Positions 1 through 10,194 are shown, numbered from the stretch's first letter. The stretch is DNA of 64,000 nucleotides from Nocardioides humi (GCF_006494775.1 NZ_CP041146.1:1736001-1800000); one strand, 5' to 3'. The notes: generated from the letters alone by a model not told the origin. A program made the numbers and translations.

Positions 1-152
1 TCGGGAATTTCCCCAAATCGATGGATCAGAAAGACCGACCGCCCGCACCAGTGGGGTGTCAGGAGGTCCGGCGACAGCGATGCGGACCTCCCTCAGCACC
101 ACCAGCACAACCCGGACCGGGCCGGGTTCGGACCAGGGCGGGAACAGGGAAG

Positions 153-842
153 ATGCAGTTCGAGCGGAGCACCGAGCACGACGCAGGTGTGCACGACGTG
201 CGTGTCCACGACTACGAGGCGCGCCTGCACGAGGCCACCTCCATGGTGGCCGGGATCGCGTCGGCGGCGGAGCTGCTGCCGACGCTCGACGAGGGCGACC
301 GCTCCGGACTGGAGTCGATGATGCTCGCCGAGCTGCGTCGGCTGCAACGCGTGCTCTCCGGCGCCGGGGGCGATCAGATCCAGTCCGTCGACGTCGACGA
401 CGTCGTGGCACCGCTGGTGGCCACGCACCGCGCGCGGAGCCGGAAGGTCTCCTGGCGTCCCAGCGGCGCGCGGGCGCTCGGCAGTGCCGACGTGCTCGCG
501 GAGGCGCTCAACGTCCTGCTGGACAATGCCGCCGCCCACGGCACGCCCGACGACATCCGCATCGAGGTCCGCACCGTCGACCATCGGCTCCAGGTGGCCG
601 TCGTCGACGGCGGACCCGGGGTGGGCGATCGGATGCGCAGGCAGCTCTTCGCCCGGGGCGCGCGACGGCCGGGATCGACGGGCCGGGGCATCGGGCTCCA
701 CGTCGCCCGGGCCCGGCTGCGCGACGGCGGCGGCGACCTCCGGCTGGACCGGGCGGCGCCGACGCGCTTCGTGATCGAGCTGCCCGCCGCCGGCCACCCG
801 AGCCCGACCGGCCGGCGCCGTCACGAGGCATCGGTGGCGTGA
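153..842 (+). CDS. Sensor histidine kinase (HATPase), possibly 5'-extended
   Basis: Histidine kinase that probably phosphorylates the response regulator encoded 37 bp downstream. Seen: a dimerisation/His segment (LHEATSMVAGI), an N box (LNVLLDNAAAHG), a G1 box (VVDGGPGVGD) and a G2 box (GRGIGLHVA), which form a complete ATP-binding core of about 230 residues. No membrane segment or sensor domain is visible. The ATG at 153 follows AGGGAAG closely, so its Shine-Dalgarno spacing is poor. The frame stays open to the window edge, so the true start may lie upstream and the sensor region may be missing here. Family assignment is firm, the start is not. Confidence 0.75.
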   Translation: MQFERSTEHDAGVHDVRVHDYEARLHEATSMVAGIASAAELLPTLDEGDRSGLESMMLAELRRLQRVLSGAGGDQIQSVDVDDVVAPLVATHRARSRKVSWRPSGARALGSADVLAEALNVLLDNAAAHGTPDDIRIEVRTVDHRLQVAVVDGGPGVGDRMRRQLFARGARRPGSTGRGIGLHVARARLRDGGGDLRLDRAAPTRFVIELPAAGHPSPTGRRRHEASVA

Positions 843-879
843 CCTCCATGGCCAGCATCGACCCCGCGCCCCCACCGAG

Positions 880-1568
880 GTGAACGGCCTGATCGACAGG
901 CGGGTCGTCGTCGTCGACGACCACCAGCTGCTCTCCGAGTCCCTCGCTCTCGCCCTGTCCGTCCAGGGGTACGACGTGCGCCGCGTCCCGGTCCCCGCCC
1001 ACAGCGGCGCCCCGGCGGCACTGGTGACCGCGATCCTGCGGGTGCGCCCGCGCGTGGTGCTGCTGGACCTCGAGCTGGGCGCCTTCGGGACGGGAACCGG
1101 CTGATCGAGCCCCTGGCGCGGGCCGACGTACGGGTCGTCGTGATGACCGGCTCACCCGACCGCGCCCGCTGGGGCCGGGCGGTCCTCGCCGGGGCCCGCA
1201 AGGTCGTCTCGAAGGCACGACCGCTGTCCGAGCTGACCTCCGTGGTCCGGCGCGCCAACCAGGGGCTCGGTCTCATGGACGCCGCGGAGCGCGAGGAGCT
1301 GCTGGGCGCCTGGCACACCCGCCTGGTGGAGAACGACGACATCGATCGCCGCCTGGCCCAGCTGAGCCGCCGCGAGTCGGCGGTCCTGGGGCAGCTGATG
1401 GCGGGACTCAGCGTGCGCGACATCGCCGCGCGCGGCGTCGTCTCCGAGGCCACCGTGCGCACCCAGGTCAAGGCCGTGCTCACCAAGCTCGGGGTCTCCA
1501 CGCAGCTGGCCGCGGTCAGCGTGGCCAACCGCGCGTCGTGGCATCCACCCACCGAGCAGGCCAGCTGA
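880..1568 (+). CDS. LuxR/NarL-type response regulator, frameshifted
   Basis: Receiver plus helix-turn-helix regulator of about 229 aa after repair. The receiver part (VVVVDDHQLL, phospho-acceptor Asp in VLLDLELG) is read in one frame to a stop near 1104. The rest (VVVMTG, receiver Lys in ARKVVSKAR, then a LuxR HTH with LSRRESAVLGQLMAG and SEATVRTQVKAVL) is in the next frame. One extra G in the GGG run at 1087-1089 joins them. The GTG at 880 follows the kinase gene, and the polymerase gene starts 7 bp after the stop, so it probably controls the polysaccharide operon. The break is more likely a sequencing error than a pseudogene. Confidence 0.8.
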
Positions 1569-1575
1569 CGAGACC

Positions 1576-2912
1576 ATGCCGAACGGAGAGCGGCACGCCA
1601 CAGACGTGCTCACCAACGACACCGGACGCGCCCGACCCGCGGAGATCCCTGCCGCCGGGCCTCGATCCGCGCCGGCGCTGCCGGCGTGGCCGGTCGCGGT
1701 CCTCTTCGGGGGTCTTCCGCTGTGGTGGGCGGCCGGCGTCCTCGACGTCATCACGATCCCCTTCGGGGTCCTGGCGTTCTGGCTCCTCGGCCGCGCCGAC
1801 CAGGTGCGGCTGCCCCGCGGCTTCGGGTGGTGGCTGTTCTTCTGCGCGTGGGTGGCCGCCTCGGTCGTGATGCTGGTCCAGCCCTCCGGCCTGCTCACCT
1901 TCGGCTATCGCTGGCTGCTGTACGCCGCCGCGGGCGTGCTCTTCGTCTACGTCTTCAACGCCGGCGCCACCCTCACCGCGCGCCGCCTGTCGGGGTGGCT
2001 GACCCTGTGGTTCGCCTACATGACCGTCGGCGGCTATCTCGGGCTGCTGATCCCGACGGCGGTCGTCCGCACGCCGCTGAGCCACCTGCTGCCGGGCGGG
2101 CTGACGTCGAACGCGCTGGTCGACCAGATGGTCGTGCGCCGGTTCGCGCAGTACAACCCCGACGGGTTCCTCGAGGTCTCGCCGCGCCCCACCGCGCCGT
2201 TCCTCTACACGAACAACTGGGGCAGCGTCTACGCCCTGCTGGTGCCGTTCGTCGTCGTCTACATCCTCCACACCCGGTCCGAGCTCCGCGGCCGGCTGGC
2301 GGCCGGCGTCCTGCTCCTGTCCGTGATCCCGGCGTTCCTGACCCTCAACCGCGGCATGTTCGTCAGCCTCGGCGTCGCGGGGCCTATCTCGGCCTCCGCG
2401 CCCTCCTGGCGCGCCGCTGGCGGGCCCTGGCGCTCGTGGCCGCGGTCGGGGTGGCCGGCGTCGTGCTCTTCAACGTGCTCCCCGTCAGCGAACGGCTCGG
2501 GATGCGCCTCGACGAGACCGCCGCGGCGACCAGCAACGACTCCCGGCTCGCGCTCTACGCGCAGTCGCTGACCGCGGTGAGGGAGTCGCCGCTGCTGGGC
2601 CACGGCGTGCCGATCGAGGCCAGCAATCCCATCGACCCGCGCGTCGGCACCCAGGGCCAGATCTGGATGCTCCTCGTCTCCCACGGCCCCGTGGCCGCTG
2701 TCGCATGGGTGGCGTTCTTCGCCGCGATGCACCGGCGCGGGCGCCGACGCGGGGACCCGATCGGCGTCGCGAGCAGCACCGTGCTGATCGTCGGCACCGT
2801 CCAGCTGTTGTTCTACGGCATGCTCTCCTACGGGCTGCCGCTGTTGATGGTGGCCGCCGCGGTGAGCGCGCGCGGCCCTGAGCCCGAGCCCACAGGAGTG
2901 GTCGTCCCATGA
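1576..2912 (+). CDS. O-antigen ligase/polymerase-like membrane protein (Wzy-like), frameshifted
   Basis: Polytopic membrane protein of about 445 aa after repair, with many hydrophobic helices (for example WPVAVLFGGLPLWWAAGVL near the N-terminus). A large extracytoplasmic loop is followed by a late segment with the YAQSLTAVRESPLLGHG pattern typical of O-antigen ligase/polymerase families. The frame breaks at the GGGG run 2379-2382; one more G restores continuity. It is the first gene of a run in which every junction is ATGA or GTGA, so it is co-translated with a glycosyltransferase and chain-length protein. Predicted role: polymerisation of lipid-linked repeat units at the outer membrane face. 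Confidence 0.75.
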
Positions 2913-3852
2913 ACGCCCCGCCGTCCCGGCCCTCGTCCCCCAGCGTCGGCGTCGTGATCCCGACGCACAGCCGCCCCGAGCTGCTGCGCCGCGCGGTGGC
3001 CGCCGTCGTCGCGCAGGACTACGCCGGCGTCATCGAGACCGTCGTCGTGTACGACGGCACCGAGCCCGACCCCCACCTCGCGGCGGTCGTCGGCGCCGCA
3101 CCGGAACGACCGGTCCGCATCCTGCGCAACACCCGCACCCCGGGCTTGGCGGGCACCCGCAACACCGGGATCCTCGATCTCGACACCGACTACATCGCGT
3201 TCTGCGACGACGACGACCACTGGCTCCCGGAGAAGATCACCCGGCAGGTCGAGCGCGCCACCCGGCCCGACCGGCCGGAGATGGTGACCTGCTCCATCAC
3301 CGTCGACTACGACGGCCGGCGCAGCGACCGGCTGGCCGGCACCGAGACCGTCACCCATGCCGACCTCACCCGCTCCATCCTCGCCATGCTGCCCCGTCGT
3401 CCTTCTTCTTCGACCGGGCAGCGCTGGTCGAGCGGATCGGCCTGGTCAACGAGGAGCTCCCGGAGAGCCAGCTGGAGGACTGGGACATCAAGCTGCGCGC
3501 CTCGAGCCGCCGCCCGATCGCCCACATCGACCGTCCGCTCACGATCGTGCAGTGGGGTCGGTCATCGCTGTTCGCGCGTCGGTGGAAGTCCAAGAACGAG
3601 GGGCTGAAGTGGATGCTGAAGCACCACCCGGCCATCGTGGCCGACCGCCGCGCCGCGGCCCGGGTCTACGGCCAGATCGCCTTCGGCGCCGCCGCCGACG
3701 GCGACCGCGCCGAGTCGTGGCGCTGGGTGCGCCGCTGCGTGCGCGCCGATCCGCGCCAGTGGCGTGCCGTCGTCACGCTGGCGGTGCTGGCCCATCCGCC
3801 CAACGCCGAGCGGGTGCTCAACGCCCTCCACCAGTTCGGGAGGGGCGTATGA
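2909..3852 (+). CDS. Family 2 glycosyltransferase, frameshifted
   Basis: GT-A fold glycosyltransferase of about 314 aa after repair. The N-terminus has the GT2 signature VGVVIPTHSRPELLRRAV, the nucleotide-sugar region LAGTRNTGI and the metal-binding DxD-like FCDDDDHW. The C-terminal half (FFFDRAALVERIG, then LEDWDIKLRA, the usual ED-containing acceptor region) lies in the next frame. One extra C in the run 3392-3395 repairs it. The ATG overlaps the preceding stop (ATGA) after an AGGAG site. Predicted cytoplasmic sugar transfer to the lipid-linked repeat unit of the surface polysaccharide; sugar and acceptor cannot be told. Confidence 0.82.
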
Positions 3853-5171
3853 GCGACCTGCACCCCACCGTCGAGGTGGGCCGGTTCGTCACCGTGCTCC
3901 TGCGCCGGTGGCGCACGATCGTGGTCTGCCTGGTCGTCGCGATGATCGCCGCGGCGGCCTACCTGGCGCTGGCGCCGACCTCGGTCACGGCCACCGCCCA
4001 GGTGAACATCGAGGTGATCACCGACCAGCCGTTCTCCGGCCAGCGACAGCCCTCGGCCCTGATCGACGCGGCGACGGAGCGGGAGCTGGCGCGCTCCACC
4101 GAGGTCGTCGAGCGCGCGGCGGAGGCGCTCGGCGGCGGCATCACCGCGCGCCAGGTCCGCCGCGGTCTGAGCGTCGAGGTGCTCGCCGGGGCGACCGTGA
4201 TGCGGATCGGCTACACCGCCGACAACGCCACGACCGCGGTGAAGGTCGCCGACGAGGTGGCCTCCCAGTACCTCCGCTACCGGGGCGAGCTCGCCACCGA
4301 GCGGCAGCAGGCGGCGCTGGCGCCCCTCATCGAGCGCCGGGACGCGCTCCAGGCCCAGCTGCAGCAGGCCGCGACCGGCCGGACCGCCCTGCTGAACGAG
4401 CTGAGCCAGCTGGTGAGCCAGATCAGCGGCATCACCACCCTCGGCACCTCGGGCGGCACCTTCCTGGTCCACGCATCGGACGTCGCGCCCACGGTGTCCC
4501 CACGCAGTACGACGGTCCTGGCGGCCGCCGGCCTGCTCGGCCTGCTCGGCGGTGCGGTCCTCGCAGTGGTCGCCGACGCCGTACGACGGCGGGTGCACGA
4601 TGCCACCGACGTCGTCGCCGGCGGGGGTGGTCCGCTGCTCGCCAGCCTGCGGGCGCGGCAGCCCGCCGAGCTCGCGTCCGAGCACGACGCCGATGCGCTG
4701 CTCACCGCGTGGCACCGCCTGCGTCCCCAGATCGACGTCGACGTCCCCGTGATGCTGGTCGTCGGAGCCTCCGACGGAGCGCCCGCCGCGGAGGTGGCCC
4801 AGGCCCTGGAGCAGGCCGCGGGCGCCGTGGAGGCGATGGAGGCGATGGAGTCCGGGAGCCCGACGATGACGCGACGTCCCCGCGCGGTGCCGGTGCCGGC
4901 CGAGGAGGGCCACGCCGTCGCGCTCAGGCTCGCGCCACGGGCGGGCCTGGTGGTGATCGCCGCCGAGAAGGGGCGCACCACGGTGCGCGAGATCGACGCG
5001 CTGGTCGACCACCTGGCGGCGGTCAGCGTGCGCCCCGCGGGCACCGTCGTCGCCCACCGGTTCCGCGAGGCCGGCACGGCGCCGCACCGGCGCGGCGTGG
5101 GCGGCGGTCCGACGCCCCTCGCGCTCGAGGCCGGCGCCGCGGAAGCCACCGGCCGGGGAGGGAGGCAGTGA
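3849..5171 (+). CDS. Wzz/CpsC-type polysaccharide chain-length protein with degenerate kinase-like C-terminus
   Basis: 440-aa protein with two membrane segments (about residues 22-42 and 219-244). They enclose an extracytoplasmic domain with a coiled-coil-like stretch (residues 150-195), and a proline-containing stretch precedes TM2, as in Wzz/CpsC co-polymerases that set polymer length. Residues 260-440 resemble the cytoplasmic CpsD/Wzc ATPase domain in layout, but the P-loop position reads VVGASDGAPAAE without the GKT/GKS motif, and no tyrosine cluster ends the protein. I infer a non-catalytic remnant. It overlaps both neighbours by 4 bp (ATGA at the start, GTGA at the end). Confidence 0.8.
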   Translation: MSDLHPTVEVGRFVTVLLRRWRTIVVCLVVAMIAAAAYLALAPTSVTATAQVNIEVITDQPFSGQRQPSALIDAATERELARSTEVVERAAEALGGGITARQVRRGLSVEVLAGATVMRIGYTADNATTAVKVADEVASQYLRYRGELATERQQAALAPLIERRDALQAQLQQAATGRTALLNELSQLVSQISGITTLGTSGGTFLVHASDVAPTVSPRSTTVLAAAGLLGLLGGAVLAVVADAVRRRVHDATDVVAGGGGPLLASLRARQPAELASEHDADALLTAWHRLRPQIDVDVPVMLVVGASDGAPAAEVAQALEQAAGAVEAMEAMESGSPTMTRRPRAVPVPAEEGHAVALRLAPRAGLVVIAAEKGRTTVREIDALVDHLAAVSVRPAGTVVAHRFREAGTAPHRRGVGGGPTPLALEAGAAEATGRGGRQ

Positions 5172-6070
5172 GTCGGCTCGCCGAGGCGAAGGAGGAGGCG
5201 CCGCGCTGGCTCAAGGACGTCGCGAACCTGACCACGCGAGGCTATGGACTGGCCACCTCGTCGCTGCGGCCCGGGCCCGACTTCCTCGTGATCGGCACCA
5301 AGCGCGGCGGGACGACGTCGCTCTTCGGCTACCTCACCCAGCATCCCTCCCTGCTCGGCCTCTTCCCGGAGCCGCGCGGCCGGAAGAGCACCGACTTCTT
5401 CTTCAAGCACGACGGCCGGAGCGAGCGGTGGTACCGCTCGCACTTCCACACCCGCCAGCACCGCCGGCGCGTCGAGCGGCGCACGGGCGACCGCCCGCTC
5501 GGCGGCGAGGCGTCGCCCTACTACCTGTGGGATCCCCGCGTCGCGCGACGCGTCCACGACCTCGCTCCCGGCGTCAAGGCGATCGCCCTCCTCCGGGACC
5601 CGGTCGAGCGTGCCTGGTCGCACTACCAGGAGCGGACCGAGAACGGCGTGGAGCCGCTCGGGTTCGCCGCGGCGCTCGCCGCGGAGGAGCGTCGTACCGA
5701 CGGGGAGCTGGACCGGATGCTCGCCGATCCTGCCTACTACAGCAGCGCCCACGACTGGTACAGCTACCGGGCGCGCGGCGTCTACCTGCCGCAGCTGGAG
5801 AACTGGCTGCGGGTGTTCCCGCGCGAGCAGCTGCTGGTCCTGCGCAGCGAGGACATGTACGACGACGTGCAGGGCACCTTCGACCGGGTCTGCGCCTTCC
5901 TGGGCGTCTCGCGCCATCTCCTGCCGAACCGGCGGCCGCTCAACGCGAGCCGGACCAGGTCCTCGGTGCCGGAGCCCCAGCGCGCGGAGCTCGCGGAGTT
6001 CTATGCCCCCCACATCCGCCGGCTGGAGGCGTTCCTCGGCCGCGACCTGCACTGGACCGGAGCGTCGTGA
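5168..6070 (+). CDS. PAPS-dependent sulfotransferase
   Basis: 300-aa sulfotransferase predicted to move sulfate from PAPS to a carbohydrate. The 5'-phosphosulfate-binding loop is seen in LVIGTKRGGTTSLFGYL (residues 40-55). The 3'-phosphate-binding motif is LLRDPVERAWSHY with Arg143 and Ser151, followed by the usual LENWL and EDM segments (LVLRSEDMYDD). The start is a GTG overlapping the previous stop. Its position inside a Wzy/Wzz/Wzx operon suggests that the repeat unit or finished glycan is sulfated, which is rarely reported for actinobacterial surface polysaccharide. No PAPS synthesis genes lie in this window. Confidence 0.85.
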   Translation: MSRLAEAKEEAPRWLKDVANLTTRGYGLATSSLRPGPDFLVIGTKRGGTTSLFGYLTQHPSLLGLFPEPRGRKSTDFFFKHDGRSERWYRSHFHTRQHRRRVERRTGDRPLGGEASPYYLWDPRVARRVHDLAPGVKAIALLRDPVERAWSHYQERTENGVEPLGFAAALAAEERRTDGELDRMLADPAYYSSAHDWYSYRARGVYLPQLENWLRVFPREQLLVLRSEDMYDDVQGTFDRVCAFLGVSRHLLPNRRPLNASRTRSSVPEPQRAELAEFYAPHIRRLEAFLGRDLHWTGAS

Positions 6071-7377
6071 GATCCGAGGAGAGGGCGCCGACGGCCCCGG
6101 CGGCACGCCCCGCGCTCGCGCCGGGATCGGGACACCCCGCCGGCGCGCTGCGACACGTCGTCGAGCAGCTGTGGGCGCCCGTGCTGGCCTCGGGCGAGAT
6201 CCGCGTCGCCACCGGCCCCGACGCCGAGGGCGACGGCTGGACGGACGTCGAGCGCTACCTCGCGCTGCCGTCGGTGGAGACCGCGACGATGCTGCTGCCG
6301 GCGGCGAGTCGCGAGGTGCTCGCCGGCTCGCTGCTGAGCTTCCGGCGGCTGCGCATGCCGGCGCCCCGGCTCCAGCGGTCGCTGCTGGGCCGGATGGCGG
6401 GCGCGGGCCTTCCCCTGCCCTTCCCCGCCGTCCGGGTGCAGGCGCGGTCCGGGCCCGGCGAACGAGCGCTGCTGCCGACCGAGCGGATCGCGCGCGACCT
6501 CGGCGTCGCGCGACTGCACGCGGCGATCGGCGTACGGACCGGTGGGAACCGGAAGGCGACCCTGTCGCTCGTCGACGACGACGGCGCTCCTGCCGGCTTC
6601 GCGAAGTTCTCCTGGGAGGCCCTGAGCGCGGCGGGGGTGACCCGGGAGGCCGACGCCCTCACCGCCCTCATGACCGCCGCCGGCGGCTCGGGAGCGGTCG
6701 GCGCCCCACGCCTGCTCGCCCGCGGCTCCTGGCACGGGTGGCCCTACCTGGTGACCGAGCCGCTCCCGGCCGACAGCACGCGGCTGCGGGGGGACGACCT
6801 GCCGAGCGCGCAGGAGATCTTCGCGCTCGCCCCCGTCGTGCGCACCGATCGCCTCGCGGCGACCCGCCAGTTCTCCGGGCTGCGGGAGCGGGTGGCGACG
6901 CTGGCCGCCGAGGGCCGGGAGCGGGAGCTGGTGGGCCGGGTCGCCGAGCTCCTGGACCGGATCGCCGGGAGCACGCTGCCCGTGGCGGCGCGCTGGCACG
7001 GCGACCTGACCCCGTGGAACTGCGCCCGCGACGGCCGGGGCCGGCTGTGGTGCTGGGACTGGGAGTCCAGCGAGCCCGACGTGGCCGCGGGCCTGGACGC
7101 GATCCACTGGGCCGCGACCACCCGCACGCTGCGCGGGGAGCGGTACGGCGGGCGGCTGCTCGCCGCGGCCGCCGAGGAGGCCCTGCCGATCCTGGTCGCC
7201 GCGGGCCACTCCCGCGCCACGCGGACGGTCGTGCCGGCCCTGTACGCCGCCACCCTGGTCGAGCGCGCCGTCGACCTCGCCGCCTGCATGGGCCGCTGGT
7301 ACCAGGACTGGCTGCTCCCCGACGAGGCCCGTGACCTGCTGGAGGCGGGCCACGTCCTCGCGGGGACGGCGCCATGA
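6067..7377 (+). CDS. Aminoglycoside phosphotransferase-fold (APH-like) protein in polysaccharide operon
   Basis: 436-aa protein whose C-terminal half carries the APH/choline-kinase core: the Brenner motif WHGDLTPWN (about residues 310-318) and the metal-binding WDWESSEP (about 330-337). The N-terminal 130 residues match nothing I recognise. A GTG start overlaps the sulfotransferase stop, and the end overlaps the flippase start. In this setting a kinase acting on a sugar or lipid-linked intermediate is plausible, but substrate and activity are unknown. Antibiotic resistance is not implied. Confidence 0.7.
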   Translation: MRSEERAPTAPAARPALAPGSGHPAGALRHVVEQLWAPVLASGEIRVATGPDAEGDGWTDVERYLALPSVETATMLLPAASREVLAGSLLSFRRLRMPAPRLQRSLLGRMAGAGLPLPFPAVRVQARSGPGERALLPTERIARDLGVARLHAAIGVRTGGNRKATLSLVDDDGAPAGFAKFSWEALSAAGVTREADALTALMTAAGGSGAVGAPRLLARGSWHGWPYLVTEPLPADSTRLRGDDLPSAQEIFALAPVVRTDRLAATRQFSGLRERVATLAAEGRERELVGRVAELLDRIAGSTLPVAARWHGDLTPWNCARDGRGRLWCWDWESSEPDVAAGLDAIHWAATTRTLRGERYGGRLLAAAAEEALPILVAAGHSRATRTVVPALYAATLVERAVDLAACMGRWYQDWLLPDEARDLLEAGHVLAGTAP

Positions 7378-8944
7378 GCCAGGCGACGGCCAAGTCGCCG
7401 ACGCCTGCCAGTCCGTCCTCGCCGGACCCGTCGCCGACCGTCGCCGCGGACCTCCGAGGCGCCGCTCGGGCGGGCTGGTCACCCTGCTCGGCGCCGCGGT
7501 CAGCACCGGGATGGGCTTCGTGCTCACGATGGTGCTCGCCCGGCAGTTCGGGGCGCTCGGTGCGGGGATCGTGCAGCAGGCGATCGCGGCCGCCACCATC
7601 GGCCTCGCCCTGGGCCGGCTGGGGATGGACACCACCGCCGTGTGGCTCCTGCCCCGGCTGCGGCGACAGGATCCCGCCGCCGCCCGCGGCGCCTGCGTGG
7701 CGCTGATCGGCTGGGCGGCGCTCGGCGGGACCGCGGTCGCCGGCGCCTGGCTGCTGCTCGACGCCCTCGTCGGCCCCGCCCTCCTCGGCGATCCCCGGGT
7801 CGACCGGGCCGTGTCCGCGGTCGCCTGGGCGCTGCCGTTCGGCTCGGTGATGATGGTCGCCCTCGCGGCCACCCGCGGCTTCGGCGGGGTGGTGCCGTTC
7901 AACGCGGTCGGCAATATCGCCGTCCCCACCGCCCGTCCGGTCGTGGTGCTCGCGGTCGCCGCACTCGGCGGATCGGCGGCGGCGGCGGCCGCCGGGTGGG
8001 CCGGCGTGCTCCTGCCGGGCGCGCTCGTCGCCGTCGCCGTGATGGGGCGGCGGCTGCGCCGCCAGGAGCGTTCCGCACAGGGCCGCCGCGGCCCCTGGCT
8101 CCCCACCCGCGCGGTCCGGCGCGACGTGCTGGGCTTCGGCCTGCCGCGCACCGTGTCGACGCTGCTGGAGCAGTCCCTGCTCTGGCTGGACGTGATCCTC
8201 GTGGGCATCCTGGTGGGCCCGGCGGCCGCAGGCGTCTACGGCGTCGCGTCCCGCTTCGTGGCGGGCGGCCAGGTGGTGATGACCGCGCTGCGGATCGTGG
8301 TCGCTCCCCAGTTCAGCGCGCGCCTGGCCGCCGACGAGAATGCCGAGGCCGAGGAGCTCTACGCCGTCACGGCGACCTGGATCGTCCTGTTCGGAGCGCC
8401 CGTCTACGTCCTCCTGGCGTGCTTCTCGCCCACGCTCCTCGGACTGCCGGGCGAGGACTTCACCGACGGCGTCACGGCGATGATCGTGCTGTGCGCCGGC
8501 GGCCTCGCGCTGCTCGCCGGCGGCAACATCCAGTCGCTGCTGCTGATGACCGGCCGCAGCGGCTGGGCGGCGACCAACAAGGTCGTCGTCTTCGCCGTCA
8601 GCCTGGTCCTCGACCTGGCCCTGATCCCCGGGTGGGGGATCCTCGGCGCCGCCGTCGCCTGGACGGTGTGCATGGCGCTCGACGGCGTCCTCGCCGCGGC
8701 CCAGGTACGGCGCTTCACGGGCATCCGCCCGGCCGCCCGCCGGATCGCGCTCGCCCTGGCGGCGGCCACCGCCGCCGCCGGCCTGCCCTCGCTGCTGCTC
8801 CTCGCCACCGTCGGCCAGAGCGTCGCGGGGATGGTCGCGGCGACGGCGCTCACCGGGCTGGTCGTGCTCGCCCTCGCAGCGCTGGGCCGCCGACAGCTGC
8901 GCCTGGACCTGCTGTCGGGCCTGATGCGGCGGCGGGCGCGGTAG
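7374..8944 (+). CDS. Wzx/MOP-superfamily polysaccharide flippase, frameshifted
   Basis: About 523 aa after repair, with 12 or more hydrophobic helices and the flippase-type N-terminal helix VTLLGAAVSTGMGFVLTMVL. The protein begins at the ATG (ATGA overlap with the APH-like gene) with a polar leader MSQATAKSPTPASPSSP. The frame shifts at the GGG run 7472-7474, and one added G joins the leader to the first helix. Starting upstream in the second frame would instead give an implausible Arg-rich N-terminus. Predicted to flip the lipid-linked unit across the membrane for the Wzy-like polymerase. It is the last gene of the overlapping run; an inverted repeat follows. Confidence 0.8.
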
Positions 8945-8955
8945 CCCACGTTCTC

Positions 8956-9115
8956 AGCTTGGATCCGTGGATGGGCGCCGTAGCGAGCGGCACTCCAGGG
9001 GTGTGATCGCAAGGCGCGGGCGCGACAGCAGTCTGGTTGACTGTTGAGCGTCCGCAACGCCGCGAGCGCGCCGCTGGCGTGTCGCGTAGTAGGTGGCCAT
9101 CCACGGATCCAAGCT
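8956..9115. repeat. 19-bp perfect inverted repeat bracketing 122 bp
   Basis: AGCTTGGATCCGTGGATGG at 8956-8974 is repeated in inverse at 9097-9115, and the match extends a few bases further with one mismatch. The right arm reaches into the stop codon of the GH16 gene and the left arm begins 12 bp after the flippase stop. The 122 bp between the arms hold no gene that I can see. It may be a two-way terminator between convergent genes or a small mobile (MITE-like) element. No target duplication is evident. Confidence 0.6.
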
Positions 9116-10194
9116 CAGGGCAGCTGGTAGACCCGGACGTACTCGATCTCCATCGTGCCCTCACGCTCGCCCACGACATTGCCGTCGTCGTACCCCGTCG
9201 CCGTCTCGCCGCCGGTGTAGCCGCTGCTCCGCGGCAGCGCGCCGCCGTAGGCGAGGTTGAGGTCGATGGCATGGCTGGTGTCGAGGACCGCCGGCCACGA
9301 CGGCCGCACCGGCGTCCGCGCCTGGCCGGTGTGGGCCACGGTGACCCGGCCCTCGGCATCGGTCGCATAGCGGCGGACGCGCTCCCCGTCGAAGCCGCGG
9401 ACCGGCTCGCCGTCGACGTACCAGGCGATCTGCTCCTCGTCCCACAGCAGGCCGTAGCGGACGAAGCGGGACGTCGTCGCGCCCGGGTAGGTCCCGGCGT
9501 CGACGCCCGTCAGCGGAGGCCCGGGATCGGTGCTGCCGGTGCGCACGTTGTGCCGATGGTCCGAGCCGGTGTCGCAGGACGCGGCGGTCGAGCAGCGGTA
9601 GTGGACCGTCTGGAGCGCCAGGTCGGGATGGCCGCCGTCCTGCTCCATGACGTCGAGCTCGCCGTACTCGGGCCACGGCGGCGCGCCGTCGCCACCGGTG
9701 TGCCAGAACGCCCCCCAGTACGCATTGCCCTGCGGCAGCCGGATCGCGGCCTCGACGTAGCCCCTGGTGAAGGCGAAGCGCTGGGGCGCGTCCCGGTCGG
9801 CGCGGGTGGTCACGGCACCGGAGGTGAAGTAGTACGTGGGCTCGCCCGTGTCGGGGTTGATGCCGCCGCAGGTCACCGTCTTCCTCGCCAGCCGCAGGTG
9901 CAGCCGGCCGCCGTGGACCGCGACGTTCTCCGCCCGGTAGCACTGGTCGACGCCGAGGGTCGCGCCGTAGTTCTGGTCGTCGCGGACGTTCCACTTCGCG
10001 GGGTCGAGCGCGTCGCCGGTGAACTCGTCGGACCAGACGAGGCGGTAGCCGGACGGCGCGGGCTCCTCGACGAGGGACGGCGGCGGCACCGGACCCGCCG
10101 GAGGGTCGGCGGCGCCGGCGAGCAGCCCGGCCGCCGCCAGCCCGGCCAGCACGACCACAGCGGCCGCGACGACCACCGCGCGCCGACGGCTCAT
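9115..10194 (-). CDS. Secreted/anchored GH16 glycoside hydrolase
   Basis: 359-aa protein with an N-terminal hydrophobic export segment (residues 5-28) and a family 16 beta-glucanase-type domain from about residue 50. The catalytic motif is GELDVME, with Glu179 as likely nucleophile, Asp181 and Glu184 as acid/base. GH16 enzymes cut beta-1,3/1,4-glucans, galactans and related polymers. It overlaps a second GH16 gene by ATGA and converges with the polysaccharide operon, so trimming or release of the polymer made next door is a reasonable inference. Nutrient glucan degradation is the alternative. Confidence 0.88.
   Translation of the reverse strand: MSRRRAVVVAAAVVVLAGLAAAGLLAGAADPPAGPVPPPSLVEEPAPSGYRLVWSDEFTGDALDPAKWNVRDDQNYGATLGVDQCYRAENVAVHGGRLHLRLARKTVTCGGINPDTGEPTYYFTSGAVTTRADRDAPQRFAFTRGYVEAAIRLPQGNAYWGAFWHTGGDGAPPWPEYGELDVMEQDGGHPDLALQTVHYRCSTAASCDTGSDHRHNVRTGSTDPGPPLTGVDAGTYPGATTSRFVRYGLLWDEEQIAWYVDGEPVRGFDGERVRRYATDAEGRVTVAHTGQARTPVRPSWPAVLDTSHAIDLNLAYGGALPRSSGYTGGETATGYDDGNVVGEREGTMEIEYVRVYQLP

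Noticed and set aside
1087..2382. Programmed frameshifting or phase variation in the polysaccharide genes
   Set aside because: The same kind of one-base loss occurs in rlmB and ispD, which should not be switched off, so sequencing error is simpler.
6067..7377. Antibiotic resistance phosphotransferase
   Set aside because: Only the general APH-fold motifs are present, and the gene is locked inside a polysaccharide operon.
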